A stretch of DNA of 64,000 nucleotides from JAGWBJ01 sp034423015. Its GTDB lineage: Bacteria; Chloroflexota; Dehalococcoidia; Lucifugimonadales; JAGWBF01. Positions 44,754 to 53,589 of the stretch are shown here, one piece after another. A program made the translations under genes and the position numbers. The notes below the pieces were generated by a model, which had not been told where the DNA came from, did not search any database, and was given only the letters and a program-made list of their open reading frames with translations. Positions within the stretch are counted from its first letter, which is position 1. Every line of letters starts with the position of its first letter. The stretch is from positions 1 to 64,000 of the forward strand of contig DAOUJG010000026.1 in NCBI GenBank assembly GCA_034423015.1, read 5' to 3'.

Positions 44754-46304
44754 CTAGGCGCCGTCGTCGGACGCGGCGCCCGCGGGGTGCCCTGCCGGGC
44801 TCAGCAGGGGAGTCGGCCGGCCGTAGAAGGTGAGAAGGGTCCCCGCAACGATGATGCCCGTCACCACCAGCGCGGCGGTCTGGAGGCCCCGCACGTAGTA
44901 GGTCTGGCTCTCGCCCGGCGCCAGGAGGTCGATGGTGGCCGGCAGCACGAGTGCCAGGGCGGAGGCGGCGATGGTCGCGCCCAGCGTGTGTCCAACCTGC
45001 CGGGTGGTCTCGATCATCCCGGAGGCGAAGCCGCGGTTGATCAGGGGCACCGAGTTCATGATCACCGCGTTGTTGACGTTCTGGAACATGGCCACGCCCA
45101 GGGCCGCCGGCGCCATCAGAACGGGAATCAGCCAGAAGGATATCCTGAGGGCCAGGGTGCCCATCAGGATGATGCCCAGGGCGATGAGCGCCATGGCGAC
45201 TGGCCTCAGGAACTTGGGCCGGTACTTGTCGTAGTACCAGCCGGCCACGATGGGAACGAACATGCCGAATATCTCCTGGGGGACGAGCACCCAGAGGACG
45301 AATATCGGGTCGAGCCCGAAACCTCGCTCCACCACGATGGGCATGAGTGTCATCACCGCCAGCATGGACAGATGGAATGTCATGTTGGAGAACAGCGCGG
45401 CGGAGAACAGCTTGAACCGGAACAGGCCGAAGTCCATGAACGGCTGCTTGATGCGCATCTGCACCACGAAGAAGAGGGCCAGCAGGGCAACGAACAGCAG
45501 ATGCATGGGAACGTGGTAGCTGAGCGCGTCGGAGCTGGTGAAGGACTCCTCACCCTCGTGCAGGTGCATCCCCGACAGGATCAGGGTCGCCACGGCGCCT
45601 ATGAAGAGTGTCCCACCCACCCAATCCATGGGCACCTGGCTCCGCTGCCAGCGGTCCATCTGCTCCCGCAAGAGGGGCAGGCCGCTCCATATTGCGAGGA
45701 GGCCCAGGGGGATGTAGCTGTAGAACATCAGACGCCAGCTCAGGAACTGGAGGAAGAGGGCGAAGGCGATTAGGCCCAGAAAGGTGCCGAACCTGGCGGC
45801 GATGGTGGGCACCGCAAAGGCCCGCGCCCGCTGGTCCTGGGGGAAGGCGGCGGCCAGGATGGCGTTGGCGTTGCCGGTGACGAGGGCTGCGCCAAGGCCC
45901 TGGATGCTCCTCAACACCACCAGCTGGCCCAGGGTGTCCGAGAAACCAGCCAGGCCCCCCGAGACGGTGCCGATGACGGCACCCGCAAAGAAGACTCGGG
46001 TATGCCCGTACCGGTCCCCCAGGCGTGCGGCCAGGAACACGGTGCTCCCCAGCGCCAGGAGCTCCGCCACCACCACCCACGAGGCCGACGCCAGGCTGGT
46101 GTCGAAGTGGTCGGCGATGGTGGGAAGGGACAGGGCTACGGGGAAGCTGGCCACCTGGACCAGCAGGTAGGACATGCTGAGGGCGACGAGGACACGGCGC
46201 TTGTACGGGGTATCGAACAGCTCGCCGTAGTTGTCCAGCAGTCTCAAGCGCCGCACCAGGTCATAGTAAGACAGTCCTCTCCCGGCTCCCGCCACCCATG
46301 GCAA
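44754..46304 (-). CDS. MFS transporter, DHA2 (EmrB/QacA) type with 14 helices
   Basis: Up to 516 residues with 14 predicted membrane helices. After a cytoplasmic start it shows SFPVALSLPTIADHFDTSLA and ASWVVVAELLALGSTVFLAA, then RLGDRYGHTRVFFAG and LRSIQGLGAALVTGNANAIL, all typical of drug/proton antiporters of the EmrB group. It likely exports a hydrophobic compound. The frame begins at TTG 46304 without a clear ribosome site; the true start may be a GTG within the first 20 codons. Confidence 0.82.
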   Translation of the reverse strand: MPWVAGAGRGLSYYDLVRRLRLLDNYGELFDTPYKRRVLVALSMSYLLVQVASFPVALSLPTIADHFDTSLASASWVVVAELLALGSTVFLAARLGDRYGHTRVFFAGAVIGTVSGGLAGFSDTLGQLVVLRSIQGLGAALVTGNANAILAAAFPQDQRARAFAVPTIAARFGTFLGLIAFALFLQFLSWRLMFYSYIPLGLLAIWSGLPLLREQMDRWQRSQVPMDWVGGTLFIGAVATLILSGMHLHEGEESFTSSDALSYHVPMHLLFVALLALFFVVQMRIKQPFMDFGLFRFKLFSAALFSNMTFHLSMLAVMTLMPIVVERGFGLDPIFVLWVLVPQEIFGMFVPIVAGWYYDKYRPKFLRPVAMALIALGIILMGTLALRISFWLIPVLMAPAALGVAMFQNVNNAVIMNSVPLINRGFASGMIETTRQVGHTLGATIAASALALVLPATIDLLAPGESQTYYVRGLQTAALVVTGIIVAGTLLTFYGRPTPLLSPAGHPAGAASDDGA

Positions 46305-46425
46305 GAAGCGCGGCCAGTATATCAGCCACGCCTATCAGGGTCAAAGAGGCCTTCGGACCCCGTGAGGCGGGTCTGGAGCAAAAAGCGGCCGTCTCCGCTA
46401 TAATGGGCGGAAACGCAGCAGGGGG

Positions 46426-46920
46426 TTGGCCTTGGTCTCCAAAGACGAGTTTCGCCACTGCATGTCCGAGTTCGCGACGGGGGTCACCGTGGTGACCACC
46501 CTGGACGAGGCCGGCCAGGTCCACGGCATGAGCGCCAACTCCTTCACCTCCGTATGCCTGGAGCCGCCCCTGGTGCTGATATGCGTGGGCCACAGCACCA
46601 ACACTTTCGGGTTCGTGGAGAAGAACAAGAGGTTCGGAGTCAACGTGCTCAGCGCCCGGCAGGAGAACATCGGGAAATACTTCGCCCGCAGGCCGGAAGA
46701 CCGGCACGACGACGTCGACTACGAGTACACCATGTCACCGGGGGGAGTACCGATGCTCAAGGACACTTTGGTCTCCTTCGAGTGTCACGTGGTGAACTCC
46801 CACGTCCACGGCGACCATACGGTCTATGTCGCGGAGGTCAAGGCCGTCGAGCAGGGAGAACCCAACGTCCCCCTCCTCTTCTTCCAAAGCAAGTGGTTCG
46901 CCAACGGCACCATCGGTTGA
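46426..46920 (+). CDS. Flavin reductase-like FMN-binding protein
   Basis: A 164-residue split-barrel flavoprotein: FRHCMSEFATGVTVVTTLDE, HGMSANSFTSVCLEPPLVL and FGVNVLSARQENIGKYF are diagnostic. It reduces FMN or FAD with NAD(P)H, often to supply a two-component monooxygenase; the luciferase-like gene at 56699 is a possible but distant partner. The start is TTG at 46426 (another TTG lies two codons on). It converges with the alpha/beta hydrolase gene. Confidence 0.87.
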   Translation: MALVSKDEFRHCMSEFATGVTVVTTLDEAGQVHGMSANSFTSVCLEPPLVLICVGHSTNTFGFVEKNKRFGVNVLSARQENIGKYFARRPEDRHDDVDYEYTMSPGGVPMLKDTLVSFECHVVNSHVHGDHTVYVAEVKAVEQGEPNVPLLFFQSKWFANGTIG

Positions 46921-46956
46921 CCCCCCGCCAGCGCTGAAGGGGCTCGTGGGCCCGGC

Positions 46957-47646
46957 TCAGCCCAGCCCCGCCAGGAACTCCGCTATGGCCTGGTTCACTT
47001 CCCGGTGCCGCTCTAACTGGACGTAGTGGGTCGCGCCCTCGACGACGGTGATCCGGGAGTCCTTGATCCGCTCGGCCAGATAGCTGGAGTACTTGACGGG
47101 GGTCATCACGTCCTCCGTCCCGCAGATTATCAGCGCGGGCACACGGATCTCCTGGACCCGTTGCATCACGTCGAACCGGTCGCAGCAGAGGAGGTCGTTC
47201 AGCTTCACGCTGGGACCGACCGCGGTCGAGCGTTGCAACAGGGCCGCGGCCATCTCGGCATCGATGCGGGCGTACTCGTTGGCCCGGTTGGCCAGCCACC
47301 CCTCCCGGGCATGGACGCCGTCTTCGCAGTCCTTCAGGTACTTGGGATGTACCCTCAGCCTGGCGCCCGTCCCGATCAGTACGATGCCCTTAAGCTCGTC
47401 GGGGTACTCCAGGGCGTACATCTGGGTGATGGCGCCGCCCATGGAGTGGCCGCACAGCACCACGTCCTCGTAGCCCCGGCCCGCGATGTACCCGCGGACC
47501 CATTCCACGTAGCCTTCGACGCTGGTGCAGGGCAGGCCCGCCGGATGTCCGGGAAGGTCTATCCCTTCGGCCCCCTCCAGGTGGCGTAGCTGGTAGTGGA
47601 AGGACAGGCTCGATTCGCCCGCCCCGTGGACGAAGACCGGCTTCAA
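46957..47646 (-). CDS. Alpha/beta hydrolase
   Basis: A 229-residue hydrolase beginning KPVFVHGAGESSLSFHYQL. The nucleophile elbow is GHSMGG, the acid is in CGTEDVMTPV and the histidine in VEGATHYVQLERH, so the triad is complete. It cleaves an ester, lactone or C-C bond of unknown identity. TTG is the only sensible start. It follows gyrA by 24 bases on the same strand and may be co-transcribed. Confidence 0.86.
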   Translation of the reverse strand: MKPVFVHGAGESSLSFHYQLRHLEGAEGIDLPGHPAGLPCTSVEGYVEWVRGYIAGRGYEDVVLCGHSMGGAITQMYALEYPDELKGIVLIGTGARLRVHPKYLKDCEDGVHAREGWLANRANEYARIDAEMAAALLQRSTAVGPSVKLNDLLCCDRFDVMQRVQEIRVPALIICGTEDVMTPVKYSSYLAERIKDSRITVVEGATHYVQLERHREVNQAIAEFLAGLG

Positions 47647-47670
47647 TGGGGGACTAGCCGGCGGCGGGCC

Positions 47671-50196
47671 CTACTTGTCCCCACCGCCGCCGTTCTTCGG
47701 GCTGCCGTTGCGTCCGTTCCCTCGCTCGGACCTGGGGCCGCCGTTGGCCTCGCCGTCGCGTGATTTTTCGGGAACACAGGCCAGGGAGACCACCTCATCC
47801 TCGTCGTCAGGCTTCCAGAGTATAACACCCTGGGTTATCCGCCCCTGGGATGAGATCTCGTTGAGGCTGGTCCTGAATACCTGGCACTGTGCCGATACGA
47901 GCAGCAGCTCCTCGTCCGTCTCCTTGTTCACCACCCTCGCGGCCGAGACCAGCCCAACCTTCGGCCCCGTCTTGTAAGTCCTCAGTCCGAGGCCTCCCCT
48001 GTGCTGGCCACGGAAGCGGTCCACGGGCACCAGCTTTCCGTATCCGTTGCGGGTCACCACAAGAAGGTTGTCGTCGGGCTGGACGATCTCCATGCCGACC
48101 AATTTGTCCCCCTGGGCCAAGCGTATCCCCCTGACGCTGCCCGCGGCTCTCGACCGCTGGGGCACCTCCACGAGGGGGAACCGGACCCCCTGTCCGCGCT
48201 CGGTGAACATCATGACATCCTGATCGTCTGTTCCCAATCTCACCGAGACCAGCTCGTCTTCGGCCTTTAGGTTTATCGCCCTCAGGCCGGGCGAGCGGAT
48301 GTTTGCCAAGTCCTTCAGGCGGATGCGCTTCACCGCGCCCTTTCGGGTGCCCATGACCAGCGCGTGATCACTGACGAGGTCGGGCACCGCCACGATGGCG
48401 TTCACTCGCTCTCCCTCGGCGACCTTGACCAGGTTGACTACGGGCGTGCCCCGGGAGGTGCGGGAGGTGTCCGCGGCAATGTTGAAGGAACGCAGGTGAA
48501 ACACCCTGCCCCGGTTCGTGAAGAGGAGTAAGGTGTCGTGAGTATCCGCCACCACCAGGTCCTGCAATACGTCGTCGTCCCGGGTGGTCATGCCGCGTAC
48601 GCCCTTGCCCCCCCGATGCTGAAGCTTGTAGGTGGTCATGGGTATCCGTTTGATGTATCCCCTGCGGCTCAGGGTGATGACCACGTCCTGATGGAGGACG
48701 TACTCCTCCATCGAGAAGGCGGTGACCTCTCCGTCCCTTATCTCCGTCCGCCTCTGGTCTCCGAACCGCTTCTTGAGCCGCTGGGTGTCCTCTTTCACCA
48801 GGGCCAGCACCTTGCCGGGGTCGGCCAGCAGCGCCTCCAGCTCGGCGATCCTCTTCTGGAGATCCCTGTACTCCTCCTCCAGCTTCTCCCGCTCCAGGGC
48901 CGCCAGCCGCCTGAGCTGCATGTCCAGGATGGCCGAGGCCTGGACCTCGCTGAGGTCGAGCTGCTGCACCAGGTTGGTACGGGCCGTCGCCGCGTCGGCG
49001 GACGACCGGATGATCTCGATGACCTCGTCCAAGCGATCGATGGCCAGCCGCAAGCCTTCGACGATGTGGGCGCGCTCCCTCGCCGCCTTCAGGAGGTGCT
49101 CTGACCGCCTGGTTATGACCTGCTGACGGTGGTCGATGTAGAGCTGCAGGGCCCTTTTGAGCCCCAGCACCTGAGGCTGGCCGTCCACCAGGGCCAGCAT
49201 GATTATGTTGAACGACGAACGCAGGGGAGTGTGCCTGTACAGGTTGTTGAGTACGATCTCCTCCTGGGCATCCCGCCTCAGCTCCACGACCACGCGGATA
49301 CCGTGCCTGTCCGACTCGTCCCTGACGTCGGAGATGCCCTCCACCCGCCGGTCTCGCACCAGGTGGGCGATCTTCTCCACCAGGGAGGCCTTGTTGACCT
49401 GGAAGGGCAGCTCGGTGACCACGATCTGCTTCCTTCCACCGCGGATATCCTCGACTTCCGTCCTCGCCTGCATGACGGCCCGGCCGTGCCCCGTGGTGTA
49501 GGCGTCCACTATCCCCGCCCGGCCCTGGATTATGGCCCCCGTGGGGAAATCGGGCCCCGGGACCCTCTGGATGAGGTCCTCGACGGCCGCGTCGGGATGG
49601 TCGATCAGGTAGGAGACGGCGTCGCATATCTCGGTCAGGTTGTGGGGGGGGATGTTGGTCGCCATGCCCACGGCGATCCCCGACGCCCCGTTCAGGAGCA
49701 TGTTGGGCAGCAGGGCCGGCAGCACCACAGGCTCTTTCAAAGTGCCGTCGAAGTTCTCGCTGAAGTCGATGGTGTTCAGGTCGATGTCCGCCAGCATCTC
49801 CTCGGTGATGGATGCCAGCCGCGCCTCGGTGTAACGCATGGCCGCAGGGGGGTCGTTGTCTATGCTGCCGAAGTTACCCTGGCCGTCCACCAGCGGGTAG
49901 CGCAGGGAGAACTCCTGGGCCATACGCACCAGGGCGTCATACACGGGGGCGTCGCCATGGGGATGGTACTTGCCCAGCACCTCTCCCACGATACGGGCGC
50001 TCTTCTTGTACTGGGTGCCAGGCCGAAGTCCCAGCTCCTGCATCGCGTACAGGATGCGCCGCTGCACGGGCTTCAGGCCGTCCCGCACGTCGGGCAGGGC
50101 CCGGGACACGATGACGCTCATCGCGTAGCCCAGGTACGACGTGCGCATCTCCTCTTCGATCCTGATGGGCTGAATACTGCCCGCCTCTGTTACCAT
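47671..50196 (-). CDS. gyrA: DNA gyrase subunit A
   Basis: An 841-residue type II topoisomerase subunit. The catalytic tyrosine is Tyr122 in AAMRYTEARL, at the same number as in Escherichia coli. The GyrA box is present as QHRGGKG (usual QRRGGKG), supporting true gyrase rather than topoisomerase IV. The C-terminal beta-propeller repeats are followed by a Gly/Asn/Arg-rich tail. With GyrB it introduces negative supercoils. The quinolone region reads HGDAPVYD, with Ala83 and Pro84 in place of the usual Ser and Ala. GGGAGGG precedes ATG. gyrB is not in the window. Confidence 0.95.
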   Translation of the reverse strand: MVTEAGSIQPIRIEEEMRTSYLGYAMSVIVSRALPDVRDGLKPVQRRILYAMQELGLRPGTQYKKSARIVGEVLGKYHPHGDAPVYDALVRMAQEFSLRYPLVDGQGNFGSIDNDPPAAMRYTEARLASITEEMLADIDLNTIDFSENFDGTLKEPVVLPALLPNMLLNGASGIAVGMATNIPPHNLTEICDAVSYLIDHPDAAVEDLIQRVPGPDFPTGAIIQGRAGIVDAYTTGHGRAVMQARTEVEDIRGGRKQIVVTELPFQVNKASLVEKIAHLVRDRRVEGISDVRDESDRHGIRVVVELRRDAQEEIVLNNLYRHTPLRSSFNIIMLALVDGQPQVLGLKRALQLYIDHRQQVITRRSEHLLKAARERAHIVEGLRLAIDRLDEVIEIIRSSADAATARTNLVQQLDLSEVQASAILDMQLRRLAALEREKLEEEYRDLQKRIAELEALLADPGKVLALVKEDTQRLKKRFGDQRRTEIRDGEVTAFSMEEYVLHQDVVITLSRRGYIKRIPMTTYKLQHRGGKGVRGMTTRDDDVLQDLVVADTHDTLLLFTNRGRVFHLRSFNIAADTSRTSRGTPVVNLVKVAEGERVNAIVAVPDLVSDHALVMGTRKGAVKRIRLKDLANIRSPGLRAINLKAEDELVSVRLGTDDQDVMMFTERGQGVRFPLVEVPQRSRAAGSVRGIRLAQGDKLVGMEIVQPDDNLLVVTRNGYGKLVPVDRFRGQHRGGLGLRTYKTGPKVGLVSAARVVNKETDEELLLVSAQCQVFRTSLNEISSQGRITQGVILWKPDDEDEVVSLACVPEKSRDGEANGGPRSERGNGRNGSPKNGGGGDK

Positions 50197-50265
50197 GGTC
50201 CCTCCCTTTGAATGTCGGCCGCTCGCGTCTACGATACCCCGGTAAGGGGCCCTACATCCCGGATT

Positions 50266-50949
50266 CTATTCGCGCGCCCGCCGCTCGGCCCGCTCGGTGA
50301 AGGCCACGAACAGGTTCTTGAACGCGGGGGGCACCTCGTTCTGAAGCTCGGGGCAGCACTGGACTCCCACGACCCAGTCGTGTTCCGGGCTCTCCAGTCC
50401 CTCGATGACCCCGTCGTCCAGGCCGTAGGCCGAAGCCAGCAGCCTGGGGGACTTCCGCCCCTCTTTGACGCCCAGACGGTGCCGGCTGTTCACCCGGAAG
50501 AAGCCGCCCATTCCCAGTATGGCCGCGAGCTTGCTGCCCGGGGACAGGTACACCATGTGCCTGGCGGACCTAGCGTCGCCGTCCCCTGGGTCGGTGCCGT
50601 GACTCGGGACCTCGGTCAGGGGCTGTCCCCCGAAGGCCAAATTGAGGAGCTGCATGCCCCTGGACAGCGCCAGCACCGGCATGTCCCTGTCCAGAGCGGC
50701 GGCCAGCAGGGCAAGCTCCATATTCCGCCTGCCACGATCGGCCCCCGGGCCGTCGTCCACCCCGCGACCGTCCCCTCCCACGTCCGAGTGCCCGGCCAGC
50801 AGCAGGCCCGAGACCCCTTTCAACAGGACGTCGGGAGGGCCCGAATCGTGCCCGGGGATGAGGGTGCGAACGGCCGTGTTTTCTCCCAGGGCGGAGGCGT
50901 ACCTCCTGGCGCTTTCATCCGTACAGGTTGTAATGGCCACCGTGGACAT
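50266..50949 (-). CDS. Degenerate peptidase C26 / class I glutamine amidotransferase-like protein
   Basis: A 227-residue protein of the gamma-glutamyl-GABA hydrolase (PuuD) fold: GVSGLLLAGHSDVGGD, PVLALSRGMQLLNLAFGG, DDGVIEGLESPEHDWVVGVQ, then CCPELQNE. Active members have CRGxQ at the nucleophile and GVQxHPE for the histidine. Here the nucleophile is Ser96 and the histidine position is Cys199, so normal hydrolase activity is unlikely. It may bind a glutamyl ligand or be a pseudoenzyme. It lies 69 bases upstream of gyrA on the same strand. Confidence 0.8.
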   Translation of the reverse strand: MSTVAITTCTDESARRYASALGENTAVRTLIPGHDSGPPDVLLKGVSGLLLAGHSDVGGDGRGVDDGPGADRGRRNMELALLAAALDRDMPVLALSRGMQLLNLAFGGQPLTEVPSHGTDPGDGDARSARHMVYLSPGSKLAAILGMGGFFRVNSRHRLGVKEGRKSPRLLASAYGLDDGVIEGLESPEHDWVVGVQCCPELQNEVPPAFKNLFVAFTERAERRARE

Positions 50950-51151
50950 ACCAACATATTGTACCTGATACGACGAAGATTGAACAGCGACAGGTGGCGC
51001 GTCCTATTGCCCGTTCCCGGTCCCGGCCGCTGGGCCGCACTTTACCATCCCAGGGACTAACTGGTATCCTTGTTATCGCAAAACCGGCGGGCCCGGGGCC
51101 GGCCGTGTAGTCGGTACAGAGACCAAGGCCCCGGGAAAGGAGACGGGATCG

Positions 51152-51955
51152 GTGGCGGATGACCAGAGTCCTTCCGTGGCACAGGCGCTGACCCAGTTCT
51201 TATCGGACCGAAAGGGCAAGAGCTCCCGAGACGGGCACCAGGAGCTCAACAGGTTCATCCAGTGGTGCGGCCGGGACAGGACCGTAGATGGGCTGACCCC
51301 CTCCGAAGTGGCCAGCTACTCCGAGTCGGGCCTGTGGGGCCCCAACTCGGCTGCCCACCTCAAGCTGGTCAAGTCCTTCCTGACCTACCTGAAGGACAAG
51401 GGGCACGTCGAAATGAGCCTGGCGCCCAGCCTTCGCGTGTCCAAGAGTAAGAAGGGGTCCCAGAGGGTGCACTTCAAGTCGTCCCAGGAGCAGGCCGAGC
51501 TGAGCCAGGAGGGCTACGACAACCTCCAGGCCAGGCTGGAGATACTGAAAGGGGAGCGGGTCAAGATCGTAGGGGACATCCAGCGGGCCATGGCCGACAA
51601 GGACTTCCGGGAGAACGCACCCCTGGACGCGGCCAAGGAGCGGCAGGGCATGATCGAGTCCGGCATCAAGGAGCTGGAGTCCATCCTCTCCAACGCCGTG
51701 GTGTCCAATCCGACATCGGACTCCGACGAGAAACGGGTGCGCCTGGGCGCCTCGGTCACCCTCCGGGACCTGGCCAACGGCAAGAAGACGTCGTACACGG
51801 TTGTGGACTCCCGGGAGGCCAACCCCACCAGCGGCAAGATCTCCAGTGCCTCCCCAGTGGGCAGGGCTCTTCTGGACAAGCTGCCGGGCGAAGAGGTCGA
51901 AATCGCCGTCCCCCGGGGGACGCTGCGCTACGTCATAGAGACCATCGACGGCTGA
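51152..51955 (+). CDS. GreA-type transcription factor with N-terminal tyrosine-recombinase-like SAM domain
   Basis: A 267-residue fusion. Residues about 8-90 match the core-binding (SAM-like) domain of phage integrase/XerC proteins: VAQALTQFLSDRKGKSS, DGLTPSEVASY and HLKLVKSFLTYLKDKG. There is no catalytic recombinase domain. A basic linker follows. Residues 117-185 are the GreA coiled coil (LSQEGYDNLQARLEILKGER), with tip acids Asp151 and Glu154 in KDFRENAPLDAAKE, and 192-267 the GreA C-terminal domain (VRLGASVTLRDL, SPVGRALLDKLPGEEVEI). GreA rescues backtracked RNA polymerase. The start is GTG after AAAGGAG. The extra domain could add DNA binding. Confidence 0.82.
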   Translation: MADDQSPSVAQALTQFLSDRKGKSSRDGHQELNRFIQWCGRDRTVDGLTPSEVASYSESGLWGPNSAAHLKLVKSFLTYLKDKGHVEMSLAPSLRVSKSKKGSQRVHFKSSQEQAELSQEGYDNLQARLEILKGERVKIVGDIQRAMADKDFRENAPLDAAKERQGMIESGIKELESILSNAVVSNPTSDSDEKRVRLGASVTLRDLANGKKTSYTVVDSREANPTSGKISSASPVGRALLDKLPGEEVEIAVPRGTLRYVIETIDG

Positions 51956-51965
51956 TCGACCGCCG

Positions 51966-53570
51966 CTACTGGTCGGCCTTGGCCGGGTAGGCGCCGCGGG
52001 CCAGGGCGTCCAGCTTCACCCCGATGGAGGACCTGAAGGGGCGCACCCGGTTCTCCGCGGCCTTTCGCCCCAGGGGCACCACGAACATCGCGCTCTTCCC
52101 CCGGGCGTGTGGCGAGAAGAACTCGGTGACCTCGTCGTCGTAGAAGGTGATCCCCGTGGCCCCCAACCCCAGGGCATGGGCGGCCAGATACAGCCTTCCA
52201 CCCACGACCCCGGCCTCGAGCTGGGCCGCCCGGTATCCCCGGTTCCCCAACCGGCCCAGGACCCTCGGGAGGTCGGCCATGAGAAACACCACCGCCGCGG
52301 CGTCCGCCCCCAGGGCCTGCTCGAAGCACAGGTGTCCCGCCTGGGAACGGAACCCGCCCCGCCGCAGAAGCTGGAGCTCCTGGGCCCCTGGACCCGGCCC
52401 CGGACTCAGCCCCAGACTCAGATAATACGCGCCGGGTTCCAGCCCCTCCACGGCGTTGACGATCACGTACACGTCCAGGAGGCTGTCCGCTCCAGGACCC
52501 AGGAAGTCCGCCGGAAGGCGGCCCGTGGACGCCCGGAGGGCCGCGTCTAGCTGGAGCCGGGGTATGGGCTCCCGGGCGAACCGCCGGGTGGAGCCCCGGT
52601 CCTCGATCACCCGTCCCAAGCCCCTTGTCGGCGGCAGGTCGGCCCCGGCGGACTCCAACGGGTGAGACATCCCGGCAGCCTCGGCGGTCCCCGGCCCCGG
52701 CACACCCTTCCAGTCCCTCACCTCGGCAACGCTGTCCAGGCGCGACGCCTCGTGCAGCTCCCGCATCTCCGGGTACACGGTCTCGCCCGGAGCGGCCGGC
52801 GTCTCTTGGACATCTGTGGGGAGGCGGCAGTCGGACGCCCGCGGTGAGCCTGTGCCATCACCCAGGGGAACGATGCAGAGCGCCGCCTCCCTTGCGTCCT
52901 CCAGTCCCAGCAGCTGGTCCACCTCTCCGTCCACGAACCCCGCGGACACCCGGCCGGGGAGTCCCAGGGCCGTGGCCGTGGCCAGCAGGTTGGCCAGCAC
53001 GGTCCCGGCATCCCAGAAGCAGTACCTGTAGGAGCGGGCGCGGTATTTCCAGGCGCTGCGCCAGAACACGGCGGTAAGCACCATCGCCGCGTCCCAGGCC
53101 GGCCCGTCGCCGCCGCCTTCCGCCAGTGAGAGGCGCCGGCGGAAGTCCCCCTCCCTCACCCGGTAGAGACCCGCCTCCGGGGGAGAGAACCGGTATACGC
53201 CCGCCGGCAAACCGTCCAGGTCCCCGCAGACCACGTAGGCCTCGACGGGATACAGCGCCCCGGCCGAAGCCGCGGCACGGTAGTGCACCTCACCCGCCGA
53301 CGGGACAACCGCCCTCCTGATCAGCCCCGAGGAGTAGTGGAGGAGCTGGGCCACCGCGGCCGCGTCCACCCGCCCGCCCGAACCGCCGCCAGGGAGAGCC
53401 GCCGCCTGGATGGCCGGCATCTCCGGAGGGGGAAGGTCCGCTGGCAGGGCAACCAGCGGGCGTCCTTCAGAGGGCTTGTACAGCGGAGGCTTGGAGGCAA
53501 GGTCGATGTAGGACAGCTTGGTGGAGTCGTGGTAGCTCCACGCCGGCCCCGTGTCTCTATTCCTGGACAT
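51966..53570 (-). CDS. SagB/ThcOx-type nitroreductase with two domains
   Basis: A 534-residue protein with two nitroreductase-fold halves. The first has LLHYSSGLIRRAVVPS, RAAASAGALYPVEAYVV, YRYCFWDAGTVLANLLATAT and LGLPGRVSAGFVD; the second has IEDRGSTRRFAREPIPR and YRAAQLEAGVVGGRLYLAAH, then LGLGATGITFYDDEVTEFFS. SagB-like enzymes use FMN to oxidise azolines in peptide natural products; stand-alone members have other redox roles. No YcaO cyclodehydratase or precursor gene is visible here. ATG at 53570 follows GGTGGA. The gene lies downstream of folK on the same strand. Confidence 0.82.
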   Translation of the reverse strand: MSRNRDTGPAWSYHDSTKLSYIDLASKPPLYKPSEGRPLVALPADLPPPEMPAIQAAALPGGGSGGRVDAAAVAQLLHYSSGLIRRAVVPSAGEVHYRAAASAGALYPVEAYVVCGDLDGLPAGVYRFSPPEAGLYRVREGDFRRRLSLAEGGGDGPAWDAAMVLTAVFWRSAWKYRARSYRYCFWDAGTVLANLLATATALGLPGRVSAGFVDGEVDQLLGLEDAREAALCIVPLGDGTGSPRASDCRLPTDVQETPAAPGETVYPEMRELHEASRLDSVAEVRDWKGVPGPGTAEAAGMSHPLESAGADLPPTRGLGRVIEDRGSTRRFAREPIPRLQLDAALRASTGRLPADFLGPGADSLLDVYVIVNAVEGLEPGAYYLSLGLSPGPGPGAQELQLLRRGGFRSQAGHLCFEQALGADAAAVVFLMADLPRVLGRLGNRGYRAAQLEAGVVGGRLYLAAHALGLGATGITFYDDEVTEFFSPHARGKSAMFVVPLGRKAAENRVRPFRSSIGVKLDALARGAYPAKADQ

Positions 53571-53589
53571 GCCGGTCCACCGCCCCCGG

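Noticed and set aside
46399..46404. TATAAT upstream of the flavin reductase gene as a promoter
   Set aside because: A plausible -35 element at 16-19 bases upstream is missing, so it is not listed as a promoter.
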